DNA from: Halalkalicoccus paucihalophilus
Lineage (GTDB): Archaea > Halobacteriota > Halobacteria > Halobacteriales > Halalkalicoccaceae
Assembly (NCBI RefSeq): GCF_001593955.1
Contig: NZ_LTAZ01000001.1
Coordinates: 1 to 64,000, forward strand
Direction of reading: 5' to 3'
Length of the DNA stretch: 64,000 nucleotides
Positions 9,191-17,835 of this stretch are shown piece by piece. Positions within the stretch are counted from its first letter, which is position 1, and every line of letters begins with the position of its first letter. The translations under genes and the position numbers were made by a program. The notes beneath the pieces were generated by a model that saw only the letters and a list, made by a program, of their open reading frames with translations, searched no databases and had not been told where the DNA came from.

Positions 9191-9460
9191 TCAGCGCGAC
9201 TCGATCGCGAGCGTGTACAGGCGTTTCCGGGCGTCCGAAAACGAGAAGCGCGAGTCGACGACGTCCTCCTCTTCGAGCCGGTTCAGCGCGTAGCGAACGG
9301 TTCGCGGTGGCAGGAGCGTCTCCTCTGCGAGCTGGCTCTGGGTGAGCGTCTCGTTGTACTCAAGCACCTTCGCGACCAGTTTCGCGCTCGGCGGCAGCTC
9401 CCGAACTGCGTCCCACCCCGTTTCCTCCCGCTCGGCCGTTATTGCCTCTGACGTGCTCAT
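9191..9460 (-). CDS. Small winged-helix transcriptional regulator (MarR/TrmB-like)
   Basis: The 89-residue protein from the ATG at 9460 is one winged-helix domain: AKLVAKVLEYNETLTQSQLAEE (split here over helices 1-2), a recognition helix in PPRTVRYALNRLEEEDVV and a wing in FSFSDARKRLYTL. A TTG at 9484 would add eight residues, but the ATG has a purine-rich GGGAGAGA ribosome site before it. It is the first gene of the unit leading to mre11 and rad50, and its promoter region faces PAN. Its target is unknown; autoregulation or control of the repair genes is only suggested by position. Confidence 0.8.
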   Translation of the reverse strand: MSTSEAITAEREETGWDAVRELPPSAKLVAKVLEYNETLTQSQLAEETLLPPRTVRYALNRLEEEDVVDSRFSFSDARKRLYTLAIESR

Positions 9461-9583
9461 CTCGTCTCTCCCTATCGGATACAACGTAATAATATTTCCT
9501 CTTTTGTAATATTACCTGTGGGAATTTTACAGGGGTTGAACTGACCCGAAACCTCTTATGAGTTAGCGCCCTAAATACCGCCA
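9461..9583. promoter_or_regulatory. Divergent promoter region, winged-helix gene / PAN
   Basis: For PAN, a BRE-like CGAAACC at 9547-9553 and a TATA-like TCTTATGA at 9554-9561 are centred 27 bases before the ATG at 9584, which predicts a leaderless mRNA. The half nearer the regulator is AT-rich and holds the perfect palindrome GTAATATTAC at 9506-9515 and a related GTAATAATATT at about 9486-9496, about 20 bases apart. There is also a CCTGT/ACAGG inverted repeat just downstream. These are candidate binding sites for the divergent winged-helix protein. Confidence 0.5.
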
Positions 9584-10795
9584 ATGACCGATACCGTAGA
9601 GGACGTCGACCTTCCCTACGAGGAGGGTACTTCACAACAGGAGAAGATCGAATCCCTCCGCGACCGACTCGACATCCTCGAGGATCAAAACGAGGAGATG
9701 CGCGACAAGCTGCTGGACGCGAACGCCGAGAACAACAAGTACCAGCAGAAACTCGAGCGCCTGACCCACGAGAACAAGAAGCTCAAGCAGTCCCCGCTGT
9801 TCGTCGCCACGGTCCAAGAACTCACCGACGAGGGCGTCATCATCAAACAGCACGGCAACAACCAGGAGGCCCTGACCGAGGTCACCGAGGAGATGCGCAC
9901 CGAACTCGAACCGGATAGTAGGGTGGCGGTCAACAACTCCCTGTCGATCGTCAAGCAACTAGAGGGCGAAACCGACGTACGCGCCCGCGTCATGCAGGTC
10001 GAGGAGAGCCCCGACGTCTCGTATACCGACATCGGCGGCCTCGACGAGCAGATGAACGAGGTGCGAGAGACCGTCGAGATGCCCCTTCTCAAACCCGAGA
10101 TGTTCGAGGAGGTCGGGATCGAACCCCCGAGCGGCGTGCTCCTGTATGGACCGCCGGGCACGGGGAAAACGATGCTCGCGAAGGCCGTCGCCAGCGAGAC
10201 CGACGCGACCTTCATCAAGATGGCCGGTTCGGAGTTGGTCCACAAGTTCATCGGCGAGGGTGCGAAACTCGTCCGTGACCTCTTCGAGGTCGCCCGCGCC
10301 CACGAACCCGCCGTGCTGTTCATCGACGAGATCGACGCCATCGCCTCCAAGCGAACGGACTCGAAGACCTCGGGCGACGCGGAAGTCCAGCGCACGATGA
10401 TGCAACTGCTCAGCGAGATGGACGGCTTCGAGGACCGCGGGGAGGTCCGCATCATCGCGGCGACCAACCGCTTCGACATGCTCGATCGGGCCATCCTCCG
10501 ACCCGGCCGGTTCGACCGCCTCATCGAGGTCCCCAAACCCGACGAGGAGGGACGGAAACTCATCTTCGAGATCCACACGCGCAACATGAACGTCGCAGAC
10601 GACGTCGACTTCGGGAAACTGGCCGACGAAGTGATCGAGGCCAGCGGCGCGGACATCAAGGCGATCTGTACCGAGGCAGGGATGTTCGCCATCCGTGACG
10701 ACCGCACCGAAGTCTGCATGGATGACTTCGAGGAGGCGTGGGCGAAGATCCAGGCCGAAGAGGAGGACGACGAGATCTCGAAGACGTTCGCCTGA
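9584..10795 (+). CDS. pan: Proteasome-activating nucleotidase (PAN), AAA+ ATPase
   Basis: The 403-residue protein is the archaeal counterpart of the 26S proteasome ATPases. It has an N-terminal coiled coil (residues about 18-70), an OB-fold segment, then an AAA+ domain with Walker A (GPPGTGKT, 189-196), Walker B (LFIDEID), sensor 1 (AATNR) and arginine fingers (RPGRFDR). It unfolds substrates and feeds them into the 20S core. The last residues are KTFA, so the canonical hydrophobic-Tyr-X docking motif is replaced by Thr-Phe-Ala. Promoter elements lie 27 bases upstream. Haloarchaea often have two PAN paralogs; which one this is cannot be decided here. Confidence 0.96.
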   Translation: MTDTVEDVDLPYEEGTSQQEKIESLRDRLDILEDQNEEMRDKLLDANAENNKYQQKLERLTHENKKLKQSPLFVATVQELTDEGVIIKQHGNNQEALTEVTEEMRTELEPDSRVAVNNSLSIVKQLEGETDVRARVMQVEESPDVSYTDIGGLDEQMNEVRETVEMPLLKPEMFEEVGIEPPSGVLLYGPPGTGKTMLAKAVASETDATFIKMAGSELVHKFIGEGAKLVRDLFEVARAHEPAVLFIDEIDAIASKRTDSKTSGDAEVQRTMMQLLSEMDGFEDRGEVRIIAATNRFDMLDRAILRPGRFDRLIEVPKPDEEGRKLIFEIHTRNMNVADDVDFGKLADEVIEASGADIKAICTEAGMFAIRDDRTEVCMDDFEEAWAKIQAEEEDDEISKTFA

Positions 10796-10848
10796 CCGCT
10801 ACCACAACAGCTACCATTCTACACGCGGTAGTCGATTCAGACAGCGAC

Positions 10849-11400
10849 ATGTTCAATCGAGTGCGCGAGGACGTGCGGACGGCGAAAGCGAAGGATCCGG
10901 CAGCGAAGGGAACCCTCGAGGTTCTGCTGGCATATCCGGGGCTGCACGCGATCTGGATGTATCGGATCGCCCACGCACTCTGGTCGGCGGGGTTTCGACT
11001 CCCCGGGCGGCTGCTCTCGCATTACGCCCGCTTTCTCACCGGCGTCGAGATCCATCCCGGCGCGGAGATCGGGCGGCGCTTCTTCATCGATCACGGCATG
11101 GGCGTCGTGATCGGTGAGACGGCCGAGATCGGCGACGACGTAATGCTCTATCACGGCGTGACCCTCGGCGGGGACTCGCTGGCGGACGAGAAACGTCATC
11201 CCACGCTCGAAGACGGCGTCACCGTCGGAGCCGGTTCCACCCTTTTGGGTCCGATCGTGCTGGGCGAGGGCGCGAGCGTCGGCGCCGGGTCGGTCGTTCT
11301 GGATTCGGTGCCCGGAAACTGCACGGTCGTGGGCAATCCCGCGAAACTCGCCGGGGACTGTGCCGAGGACGACTCGGTGACGCTCGGGACGCCGAACTAA
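10849..11400 (+). CDS. cysE: Serine O-acetyltransferase
   Basis: The 183-residue protein has an N-terminal helical part ([20 protein letters not shown]) and a left-handed beta-helix of hexapeptide repeats ([46 protein letters not shown]), the signature of CysE/EpsC. It acetylates serine with acetyl-CoA to make O-acetylserine for cysteine synthesis. It is the short EpsC-like form. The ATG at 10849 starts the conserved MFNRVREDV; an in-frame upstream ATG inside pan is not plausible. No cysteine synthase lies beside it. Its stop overlaps by four bases the stop of a tiny convergent gene. Confidence 0.93.
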   Translation: MFNRVREDVRTAKAKDPAAKGTLEVLLAYPGLHAIWMYRIAHALWSAGFRLPGRLLSHYARFLTGVEIHPGAEIGRRFFIDHGMGVVIGETAEIGDDVMLYHGVTLGGDSLADEKRHPTLEDGVTVGAGSTLLGPIVLGEGASVGAGSVVLDSVPGNCTVVGNPAKLAGDCAEDDSVTLGTPN

Positions 11401-11528
11401 AACCCCGCAAAGATCGCATACGGAACTAAAAATAGCAGGACGGTCAGTACAAGCAGGAGTAGTCCGTAGCCCGCGAGCGTGCCGGCGGCGGTCCGAAATG
11501 CGGGATGGGAAAACTGCGATCGATTCAT
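11397..11528 (-). CDS. 43-residue single-span membrane microprotein
   Basis: Reading the minus strand from the ATG at 11528 gives 43 codons ([18 protein letters not shown] at the start) and a TAG inside the end of cysE. The C-terminal half is one strong hydrophobic helix ([20 protein letters not shown]) ending in AGF. The short polar N-terminus and single span predict a membrane microprotein. Supporting signs are the use of haloarchaeal-type codons, the snug fit between two genes and the absence of other content in the gap. Function is unknown. Confidence 0.6.
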   Translation of the reverse strand: MNRSQFSHPAFRTAAGTLAGYGLLLLVLTVLLFLVPYAIFAGF

Positions 11529-11558
11529 ACGACCCGGTCGAACGGGGCGGGCTAAAAG

Positions 11559-11756
11559 CTACCGGACGATGTCGCCGACGCGCCGTGGCTCGCCGGTGAG
11601 TTCGGGGTTGCGCTCGATGATCTGCAGGATCTCGTGGTCGGTGACGTCCCAGTAGCGTTTCTCGGTGGCCTCCTCGATCAGTTCGCGTTCGAGGCGGAAC
11701 TCCGTTCCCTCGTAGACGGCGTCGACGCCCTCGTCGTCAATGGAGATCGTCGTCAT
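11559..11756 (-). CDS. Small conserved haloarchaeal protein (DUF5800-like)
   Basis: The 65-residue protein from ATG 11756 starts MTTISIDDEGVDAVYEGT and ends GEPRRVGDIVR. The pattern of a short beta pair, an acidic helix (LERELIEEATEK), and a DHEILQIIERNPEL helix matches the haloarchaeal DUF5800 family as I recall it. Upstream in-frame starts would run into the divergent promoter region and add a Gly/Arg-rich segment, so I prefer 11756. It is oriented away from the bactofilin-like gene, with about 95 bases between the starts. Confidence 0.8.
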   Translation of the reverse strand: MTTISIDDEGVDAVYEGTEFRLERELIEEATEKRYWDVTDHEILQIIERNPELTGEPRRVGDIVR

Positions 11757-11852
11757 ACCTGGGAGGAAGCCGCCGAGACCCATGATCCTGTCGTCTGACG
11801 GTCGTCGGACGACCACAGGAGGTTTAAGGGGGCCGACCGCCGAAAGGAAGGC

Positions 11853-12710
11853 GTGTCAGTCCGACCGGACCCGCTCTCGACGCTCTCGATCCCCGACGAC
11901 ACCGTCGTGGAGGAACACGACCTCGTGACCGACGGCGACGTGCTCATCGGCGCCCAGAGCACCGTCGAGTTCGGTATCAGGGGCCGGAACGTCGTCGCCG
12001 GCGAGCGCGTTCGCTTCGGCGGCCACATCGAGGCGGGAGGCGACTGTCGACTGGATACGTGGTGTTCTGTGGGCGATAACGTTCTCGTCGGCGAGGACGC
12101 GTACCTCGGCGAGCGCATCGAGATCGACGGCCAGCTGGTCGTCGGCGGGGATCTCGACATCGGCGACGACGTCCAGATCGCGGAAGGGTTCGAGGCCAGC
12201 GGCTGGATCGTCATCCGCAACCCGATGCCGACGGTCGTGTTCCTCTTCATGTACCTCACCCACCTCCTGCGAATGGGCGAGGACGACGCCGCGGAGGAAC
12301 TCGTCGACGAACTGTTCGACGAGGATGGTGGGGCGGAGCCGCTGACGATCCCGAAGGGTGCAACCGTCTCGGACGACGCCTGGCGGGTCTCGACGCCGGC
12401 CAAGATCGGACGGGACTGCCGGCTCCACGGCAACGTGCGGGCGGAATCGATCACGGTGGGCGAGGCCACCGAGATATTCGGGAGCCTCCGGGCACGCGAC
12501 GACATCGAGATCGCACCGGGTGCGGTCGTCCACGGGGACGTCACCACCCGGAGCGGGACCGTCACCGTCGCGGACGATGCGCGGGTGTGGGGAAACATCT
12601 CGTGTGAACACCTCGATCTGGCGCGAGACGGGGTCGTCGACGGGACGATCCGCGCGCGTGGCGAGGTGAACACGGGCCTCTCTACCGATCCCGACGGCTC
12701 GCCGCAGTAA
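11853..12710 (+). CDS. Bactofilin/polymer-forming cytoskeletal-type beta-helix protein
   Basis: The 285-residue protein (GTG start) is built of short repeats with Gly/Val/Ile at regular spacing (LVTDGDVLIGA, VVAGERVRFGG, VSVGDNVLVGEDA-like, VGGDLDIGDDVQIA, then FGSLRARDDIEIA, VVHGDVTTRSGTV, VTVADDARVWG), typical of the right-handed beta-helix of bactofilins. Two repeat blocks (about 25-115 and 165-270) flank a middle segment with a 14-residue hydrophobic stretch (PTVVFLFMYLTHLL, 126-139) and an acidic helix. Such proteins polymerise and shape cells in bacteria, and related 'halofilins' affect cell shape in Haloferax. The hydrophobic middle may anchor it to the membrane. Confidence 0.75.
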   Translation: MSVRPDPLSTLSIPDDTVVEEHDLVTDGDVLIGAQSTVEFGIRGRNVVAGERVRFGGHIEAGGDCRLDTWCSVGDNVLVGEDAYLGERIEIDGQLVVGGDLDIGDDVQIAEGFEASGWIVIRNPMPTVVFLFMYLTHLLRMGEDDAAEELVDELFDEDGGAEPLTIPKGATVSDDAWRVSTPAKIGRDCRLHGNVRAESITVGEATEIFGSLRARDDIEIAPGAVVHGDVTTRSGTVTVADDARVWGNISCEHLDLARDGVVDGTIRARGEVNTGLSTDPDGSPQ

Positions 12711-12740
12711 CCCGATTGACGATAATGATGTTTGCCGAGT

Positions 12741-13106
<366 letters not shown>

Positions 13107-13127
13107 AATCACAGGAGGAAAATCAGA

Positions 13128-14006
13128 ATGTATACAGTCACGCTAACGAAGGGTGTACCGGATTTCAGCGAGGGTGCGGTGTCGTTCGACGAGGACGGAC
13201 ACTTAGAACGGGGCAAGACCCCGACGGTTATGAACCCGAACGACAGGTTCGCACTGGAGGCGGCCCTCCAGACGAAGGTCAGACACGGCGGCACCGCCGC
13301 GGTGATGAGCATGGGCCCGCCGGGCTACGGCGAAGTCCTTCAAGAAGCGATGTCCTCGGTGTACGCCGACGAACTGTTCTTGCTCTCGGACCGCGAGATG
13401 GCCGCCGCCGATACGTGGGCGACATCGATCACCCTCGCGACGGGGATCGAGAGGATCGCCGAGACGAGAGAACAGCCTGATCTCGTGTTCGCGGGGTTCA
13501 AGACTGCCGACGGCGAGACGGGCCACACCGGTCCGCAGACCTGCTGGTGTCTCGATTGGCCGATCCTCACCCATGTCATCGCGCTCGATATAGACGAAAC
13601 CGAGCGAACGATCAGGGTAAAGCGACTCGTCGAGGGCGACATCGAAGAGATCGAGACGGTGGAAGCGCCCCTACCCGCGATGATCGTCACCGACCCCGAG
13701 TTCGAGCCCACCTACCGGAAAGCCGAGCATCGCCTCACGTTCAAGGACCTGCGTGAGGAGACGACGGAACGCGCCGAGTCCTACGAGGAGCACCTCACGA
13801 CGTGGGACCACGCCGAGTTGAACCTCGATCCCGACTACATCGGGCTCGACGGCTCGCCGACGATCGTTTCCGGTGTCGACCCGATCCCGAAAGCACCCTC
13901 TGAGCGCGAGGCGACAGTTGTCGACCCTGGCGACGAGGCCGGGATGGAATCGGTGCTCGACGAACTGCTTCCGTATACTAACCGCGCCGCCGCGGGGGGT
14001 GACTGA
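13128..14006 (+). CDS. fixA: Electron transfer flavoprotein beta subunit (FixA/EtfB)
   Basis: The 292-residue protein has the EtfB fold pattern: VTLTKGVPDF at the start, a nucleotide-binding MNPNDRFALEAALQ, then VMSMGPPGYGEVLQEAMS and a DLVFAGFKTADGETGHTGPQ segment. A classical AGGAGG ribosome site at 13113-13118 precedes the ATG. FixA pairs with FixB to carry electrons from NADH or acyl-CoA dehydrogenases. Together with FixC and a FixX domain encoded downstream this is a FixABCX-type set, a group known to do flavin-based electron bifurcation. Whether this one bifurcates or only feeds quinone is not decided by the sequence seen here. Confidence 0.93.
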   Translation: MYTVTLTKGVPDFSEGAVSFDEDGHLERGKTPTVMNPNDRFALEAALQTKVRHGGTAAVMSMGPPGYGEVLQEAMSSVYADELFLLSDREMAAADTWATSITLATGIERIAETREQPDLVFAGFKTADGETGHTGPQTCWCLDWPILTHVIALDIDETERTIRVKRLVEGDIEEIETVEAPLPAMIVTDPEFEPTYRKAEHRLTFKDLREETTERAESYEEHLTTWDHAELNLDPDYIGLDGSPTIVSGVDPIPKAPSEREATVVDPGDEAGMESVLDELLPYTNRAAAGGD

Positions 14007-14008
14007 GA

Positions 14009-15679
14009 ATGGTCGAGATGGATCCGCGTGACTACGAGATCGCGGAGCTCGGACCCAAGCTCAGAGAGGTCAAGGACCTCGATGAACTGGAGGAGATGCT
14101 CGAACTCGAGGAGGGCGGGCCGAACCGCGAGGACGTCAAGACCCTGCTCGTCAGCCGGATCGAGAAGCTCGAAGCGGAGGACGAGGAGGAGGCCCCCGGC
14201 GAGGTCGACCCGAGCGAACTCACCGTCGCCGAACTTGGCAACGTCGTGCGGAAGATCGAGGAGGTCGACGAACTCGAAGTCCTGCTGGAGGAAGAAAAGA
14301 AGGGACAGGACCGAAAGACCGCGAAGCGGCTGATCGAGAGCCAACTCGAGTCGGTTCAGGGCAGCGAGGAGGGCGAAGCTACGGAGCAGCTCCCGCCCGA
14401 GGAGAAGTACCCCGAACTCGACCACCCGACGGCCGACAAGCAGTACGTGAAGGCGCTTTCGGGCGGCGTCTACCGGGACATGTGGGTCTACTGTGAGACC
14501 CAGCGGGGCGAGTTGATCGACGTTTCGAAGGAGATGCTCGGGAAGGCCCGCGAGCTGATGGACGGCTACAACGATTCCTACGACGCGGAGGAACGGGTCG
14601 TCGCGGTCGTGATCGGCGATTCGATCGAGGAGGTCGCAGAGGAGACGATCGCCTACGGTGCCGACGTGGCGATCTACACCGAAGACCCCCGGTTGGAGCG
14701 GTTCTACCACAAGCCCTACACCGAGGCCTTCTGTGAGATGGCCCGGGCCGGGTCGGGAAGCGAGTGGGATCGCTCGGAGGCCGACACGGACTGGAAGACG
14801 ATCGATGGGGAGGTCTACGACGAGCCCCGGTACGTCCTCTTTCCGGCGACGAACAACGGCCGGGACCTCTCGGCGCAGGTCCAGGCCGAACTCGACAGCG
14901 GGCTGGCGAGCGATTGTTCGGGCCTCTACATCGAGGAGACGGTCATCTCAAACCCCGCCAAAACCGGCGAAGCAGGCGACAAAAAGGAGTTCGAGCGTGT
15001 GCTCCACATGAAACGCCCCGACTTCTCGGGGTTCGAGTACTCGACCATCCTCTGTCTCGACGCTCCTGGGAGAGAGTTCCACCCGCAGGGCGCGTCGGTG
15101 ATACCCGGTAGCTTCGACCTCCCCGATCCCGACCCCGAGCGCGAGGGGGAGGTGGTCGAGTTCGAGACGACCCTCGACGAGGAGTGGTTCCGCGTTACCA
15201 TCGAGGACCACGACCGCCTCGAAGGTGGCGTGGACCTCACGGGTCGGGAAGTCATCGTCGCGCTCGGGCGCGGGATCGGTGACGACCCGACCAAAGGAAT
15301 GGAACTCGGCCTCGATCTGGTCGACGCCTTCGGGGACGCCGACCTCGGGATCAGCCGCGGGATCGTGACCTCCTCGTACCAGTTCGAGGGCCACGTCGAG
15401 CGCTACGCGAAGGAGGAACGCCAGATCGGCGAGACGGGCCAGGTCGTCGCGCCCGACCTCTACATCGCCGCCGGGATCAGCGGCGCTATCCAGCATAAAG
15501 TGGGTATGGACGGATCGGAAACGATCGTCTCGATCAACACCGACTCCGAGGCGGACATCCGCGACTTCTCGGACTACTTCATCGAGGGCGACCTCTTCGA
15601 GGTTCTTCCGAAGCTGACCGAGGCGATCGAGCGCGGCGAACCGGTTCCGATGGCCGCCGACGGACGGGGGGACGAGTAG
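14009..15679 (+). CDS. fixB: Electron transfer flavoprotein alpha subunit (FixB/EtfA) with duplicated N-terminal extension
   Basis: The 556-residue protein has a normal EtfA core from about residue 150, ending with the FAD-binding EtfA motif (VVAPDLYIAAGISGAIQH, then GMDGSETIVSINTD). The first 140 residues are extra. They contain two related helical segments, residues about 6-55 and 68-115, each with an ELG...R.....DELE.LLE...........K.L..S..E pattern, joined by acidic linkers. EtfA is usually about 320 residues. Similar long FixB proteins are known in haloarchaea, but the role of the repeat is unknown; it could dock the ferredoxin or a dehydrogenase. The start is two bases after the fixA stop and the stop abuts the fixC ATG. 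Confidence 0.93.
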   Translation: MVEMDPRDYEIAELGPKLREVKDLDELEEMLELEEGGPNREDVKTLLVSRIEKLEAEDEEEAPGEVDPSELTVAELGNVVRKIEEVDELEVLLEEEKKGQDRKTAKRLIESQLESVQGSEEGEATEQLPPEEKYPELDHPTADKQYVKALSGGVYRDMWVYCETQRGELIDVSKEMLGKARELMDGYNDSYDAEERVVAVVIGDSIEEVAEETIAYGADVAIYTEDPRLERFYHKPYTEAFCEMARAGSGSEWDRSEADTDWKTIDGEVYDEPRYVLFPATNNGRDLSAQVQAELDSGLASDCSGLYIEETVISNPAKTGEAGDKKEFERVLHMKRPDFSGFEYSTILCLDAPGREFHPQGASVIPGSFDLPDPDPEREGEVVEFETTLDEEWFRVTIEDHDRLEGGVDLTGREVIVALGRGIGDDPTKGMELGLDLVDAFGDADLGISRGIVTSSYQFEGHVERYAKEERQIGETGQVVAPDLYIAAGISGAIQHKVGMDGSETIVSINTDSEADIRDFSDYFIEGDLFEVLPKLTEAIERGEPVPMAADGRGDE

Positions 15680-17431
15680 ATGGCCGCGAACACCGACCCC
15701 GAGGAAAAGACCGCCGACGCGCCCGCGGAGGCGATCGACCGGGGCGAGGTCGCGAGCGTCGCCGACGGCGACGACTACGAACACTACGAGGCCGTCGTCG
15801 TCGGCTGCGGCCCGGGCGGGGCGGCCGCGGCGGCGACGCTCGCACGGAACGGTGTCGAGACGCTCGTGCTCGAACGCGGGGTCGACGCTGGCTCGAAGAA
15901 CGTCTCCGGAGGGTTACTCTACGCCGAGGAGTCGGCACCCTACACGATCGACGACCTCTTCCCCGAGTTTCGCGAGGCGACAGCTGAACGTCCCATTACC
16001 GACTACTACCTGCACAACGTCGCCGGCAACAGGGTAAAGACGTTCGACATCACCGATCTGCACGAACACGACACCGAGTGGTCCGACGCCGTCCTTCGCC
16101 GCCGGATGGACTCGTGGCTCGCAGAACGGGTCCACGAGATGACGCGGGAGACCGGCGGCGGCCTGCTGACCGAGGTCCGGGTGAACGGACTCCTGCGGGA
16201 CGGGGGTGAGATCGTCGGCGTCACCTGTGACGAACTCGACCCCATCACCGCCGACCTGATCGTCGCCGCCGACGGCGTGAACAGCGAACTCGCCCGTGAT
16301 GCCGGGCTGATGGACTGGGAGCGCCCTGAAGAATGGTTCCAGGGCGTAAAGGCGGTCGTCGACCTCCCCGATGTGGACGACCGCTTCGACATCAGCGAGG
16401 ACGAAGGCGAAGCCCACCTCTTCTCGGGCGACCTCTTCTCGGACGTTCGGGGCGGGGGCTTCCTCTACACCAACGAGGAGTCGCTGTCGATCGGGACGGT
16501 CTTTCACCTCGACTCGCTGGTGGCCGAGGAGGCCGAACCCCACGAACTGCTCGACGCCCTGTTGACCCACCCGCTGCTGGGCGAGTGGCTCGACGGCGAG
16601 TACCACGAGCGCGAGTACAGCGCGAAACTGGTTCCGGACTCGAAGAAGGTCGCGCTCCGGGAGCCCCACGCGGGGCGGCTCGTGCTCGTGGGCGACGCGG
16701 GCGGGCAGATGCAGGCCCAGGGCCCGATCATCAAGGGGATGAACCACGCGGTGACCGCGGGAGCGCTCGCCGCGGAAGCGTTCGTCGAGGCGCGCTCGCG
16801 GGGTGATTCCACCCTCGCCGGCGAGCGCTACGCCAAGCGCCTGCGCGACGAGGGCGTGATGGCGAAACTCCGACCGCGGCGCTACGAGGCCGCGAGCGTC
16901 CTCGGCGAGCGCTCCCCGGTCGCGAACCTCACCGACAGGGTGGTCGACTCCCGAGCGGGCCGGACGGTACTTCGCGCGCTCTCGCGGGCGAACGGACTCG
17001 AACGGCTCTACGGCTCGCCGTATCTCTCGATGATGGTGCCCGATACCGCGACGCCCTACGTGACGCTTCCGGCCGTCATCGCCGAGGAGCTCGGCGAGCC
17101 GGTCGAGGGCGAGAACGACATCGAGCCGCCGAGCCTCGCCGATCGGATCGGCGAGCTCACCTACGACACCGACGTGGGCAACCCACACATCGAGCTGCTC
17201 GATTCGTCGGTCGAGGCGAGCGGGGCGGCGGTGACGGCCTGTCCGGTCAGCGCCCGCGACTTTGGGGGAGGCTGCTACCGCGAGGAGGTGGTCAAAACCA
17301 ACGGGGACGAGGAGCGACTGGTCAGCCTCGACACTCAGCCCTGCGTCGAGTGTGGCACCTGCGCGATCGTCGCGGACACCCGCTGGGAGCACCCGCGCGG
17401 CGGGAAGGGCGTCGAGTTCCGCGAGGGATGA
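15680..17431 (+). CDS. fixC: FixC-FixX fusion: ETF-quinone oxidoreductase-like flavoprotein with C-terminal ferredoxin domain
   Basis: The 583-residue protein has an FAD Rossmann motif near residue 37 (VVVGCGPGGAAAAATLARNG), a second FAD contact (LVLVGDAGGQMQAQGPIIKG) and a membrane-facing hydrophobic region, as in FixC/ETF-QO. The last 85 residues are FixX-like: ACPVSARDF, then PCVECGTC, then WEHPRGGKGVEFREG. FixX and FixC are separate genes in many bacteria and are fused here. The protein passes electrons from FixAB to quinone. It starts on the base after the fixB stop, with a long acidic N-terminal leader of about 30 residues, and overlaps the next gene by four bases. Confidence 0.93.
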   Translation: MAANTDPEEKTADAPAEAIDRGEVASVADGDDYEHYEAVVVGCGPGGAAAAATLARNGVETLVLERGVDAGSKNVSGGLLYAEESAPYTIDDLFPEFREATAERPITDYYLHNVAGNRVKTFDITDLHEHDTEWSDAVLRRRMDSWLAERVHEMTRETGGGLLTEVRVNGLLRDGGEIVGVTCDELDPITADLIVAADGVNSELARDAGLMDWERPEEWFQGVKAVVDLPDVDDRFDISEDEGEAHLFSGDLFSDVRGGGFLYTNEESLSIGTVFHLDSLVAEEAEPHELLDALLTHPLLGEWLDGEYHEREYSAKLVPDSKKVALREPHAGRLVLVGDAGGQMQAQGPIIKGMNHAVTAGALAAEAFVEARSRGDSTLAGERYAKRLRDEGVMAKLRPRRYEAASVLGERSPVANLTDRVVDSRAGRTVLRALSRANGLERLYGSPYLSMMVPDTATPYVTLPAVIAEELGEPVEGENDIEPPSLADRIGELTYDTDVGNPHIELLDSSVEASGAAVTACPVSARDFGGGCYREEVVKTNGDEERLVSLDTQPCVECGTCAIVADTRWEHPRGGKGVEFREG

Positions 17432-17793
17432 GCGCAGAGGGTGAGGACCGCGACGCCCGGATCGAGGCGCTCGGGGACCGCGCCCGCGAGGAGCGCGAGC
17501 GGTTCGACCCGCCTTCGGACCCGGACGAGCGGGCACTTTCGTACCTCCGGGAGGGGCTGTGGCCCGTACTGGCGGTCTACATCGAAGCGCGCTCTTCCGG
17601 CGAGCGCCTCTCGCGGGCGGAACACGCCGCGCTCGAGGACGCGCTCAACGAGTGGCTGGAGCTATACGCGCTGTGTTACGGCGTCGGGATCGATTCGGAG
17701 TTCTCGGTGCGGGAGACGGCCGAACTGTTCGTCGAGACGCACAACATCCGAGACACTGCACAGTTGCTCACGCACGTCCCGGCTCGTCGATAG
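17428..17793 (+). CDS. Conserved small protein downstream of fixC
   Basis: The 121-residue protein starts at an ATG that overlaps the fixC stop (ATGA). It is acidic and helical (RDARIEALGDRAREERERF, LSYLREGLWPVLAVYIE, ALEDALNEWLELYALCYG). I do not recognise a named family. The tight overlap makes it part of the fix operon, so it may be an assembly or accessory protein of the flavoprotein complex. No metal-binding motif or membrane span is evident. Confidence 0.75.
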   Translation: MSAEGEDRDARIEALGDRAREERERFDPPSDPDERALSYLREGLWPVLAVYIEARSSGERLSRAEHAALEDALNEWLELYALCYGVGIDSEFSVRETAELFVETHNIRDTAQLLTHVPARR

Positions 17794-17835
17794 ATCGACG
17801 CAAGATTATTGATCCGTGGTGTGGTATCACAGATC

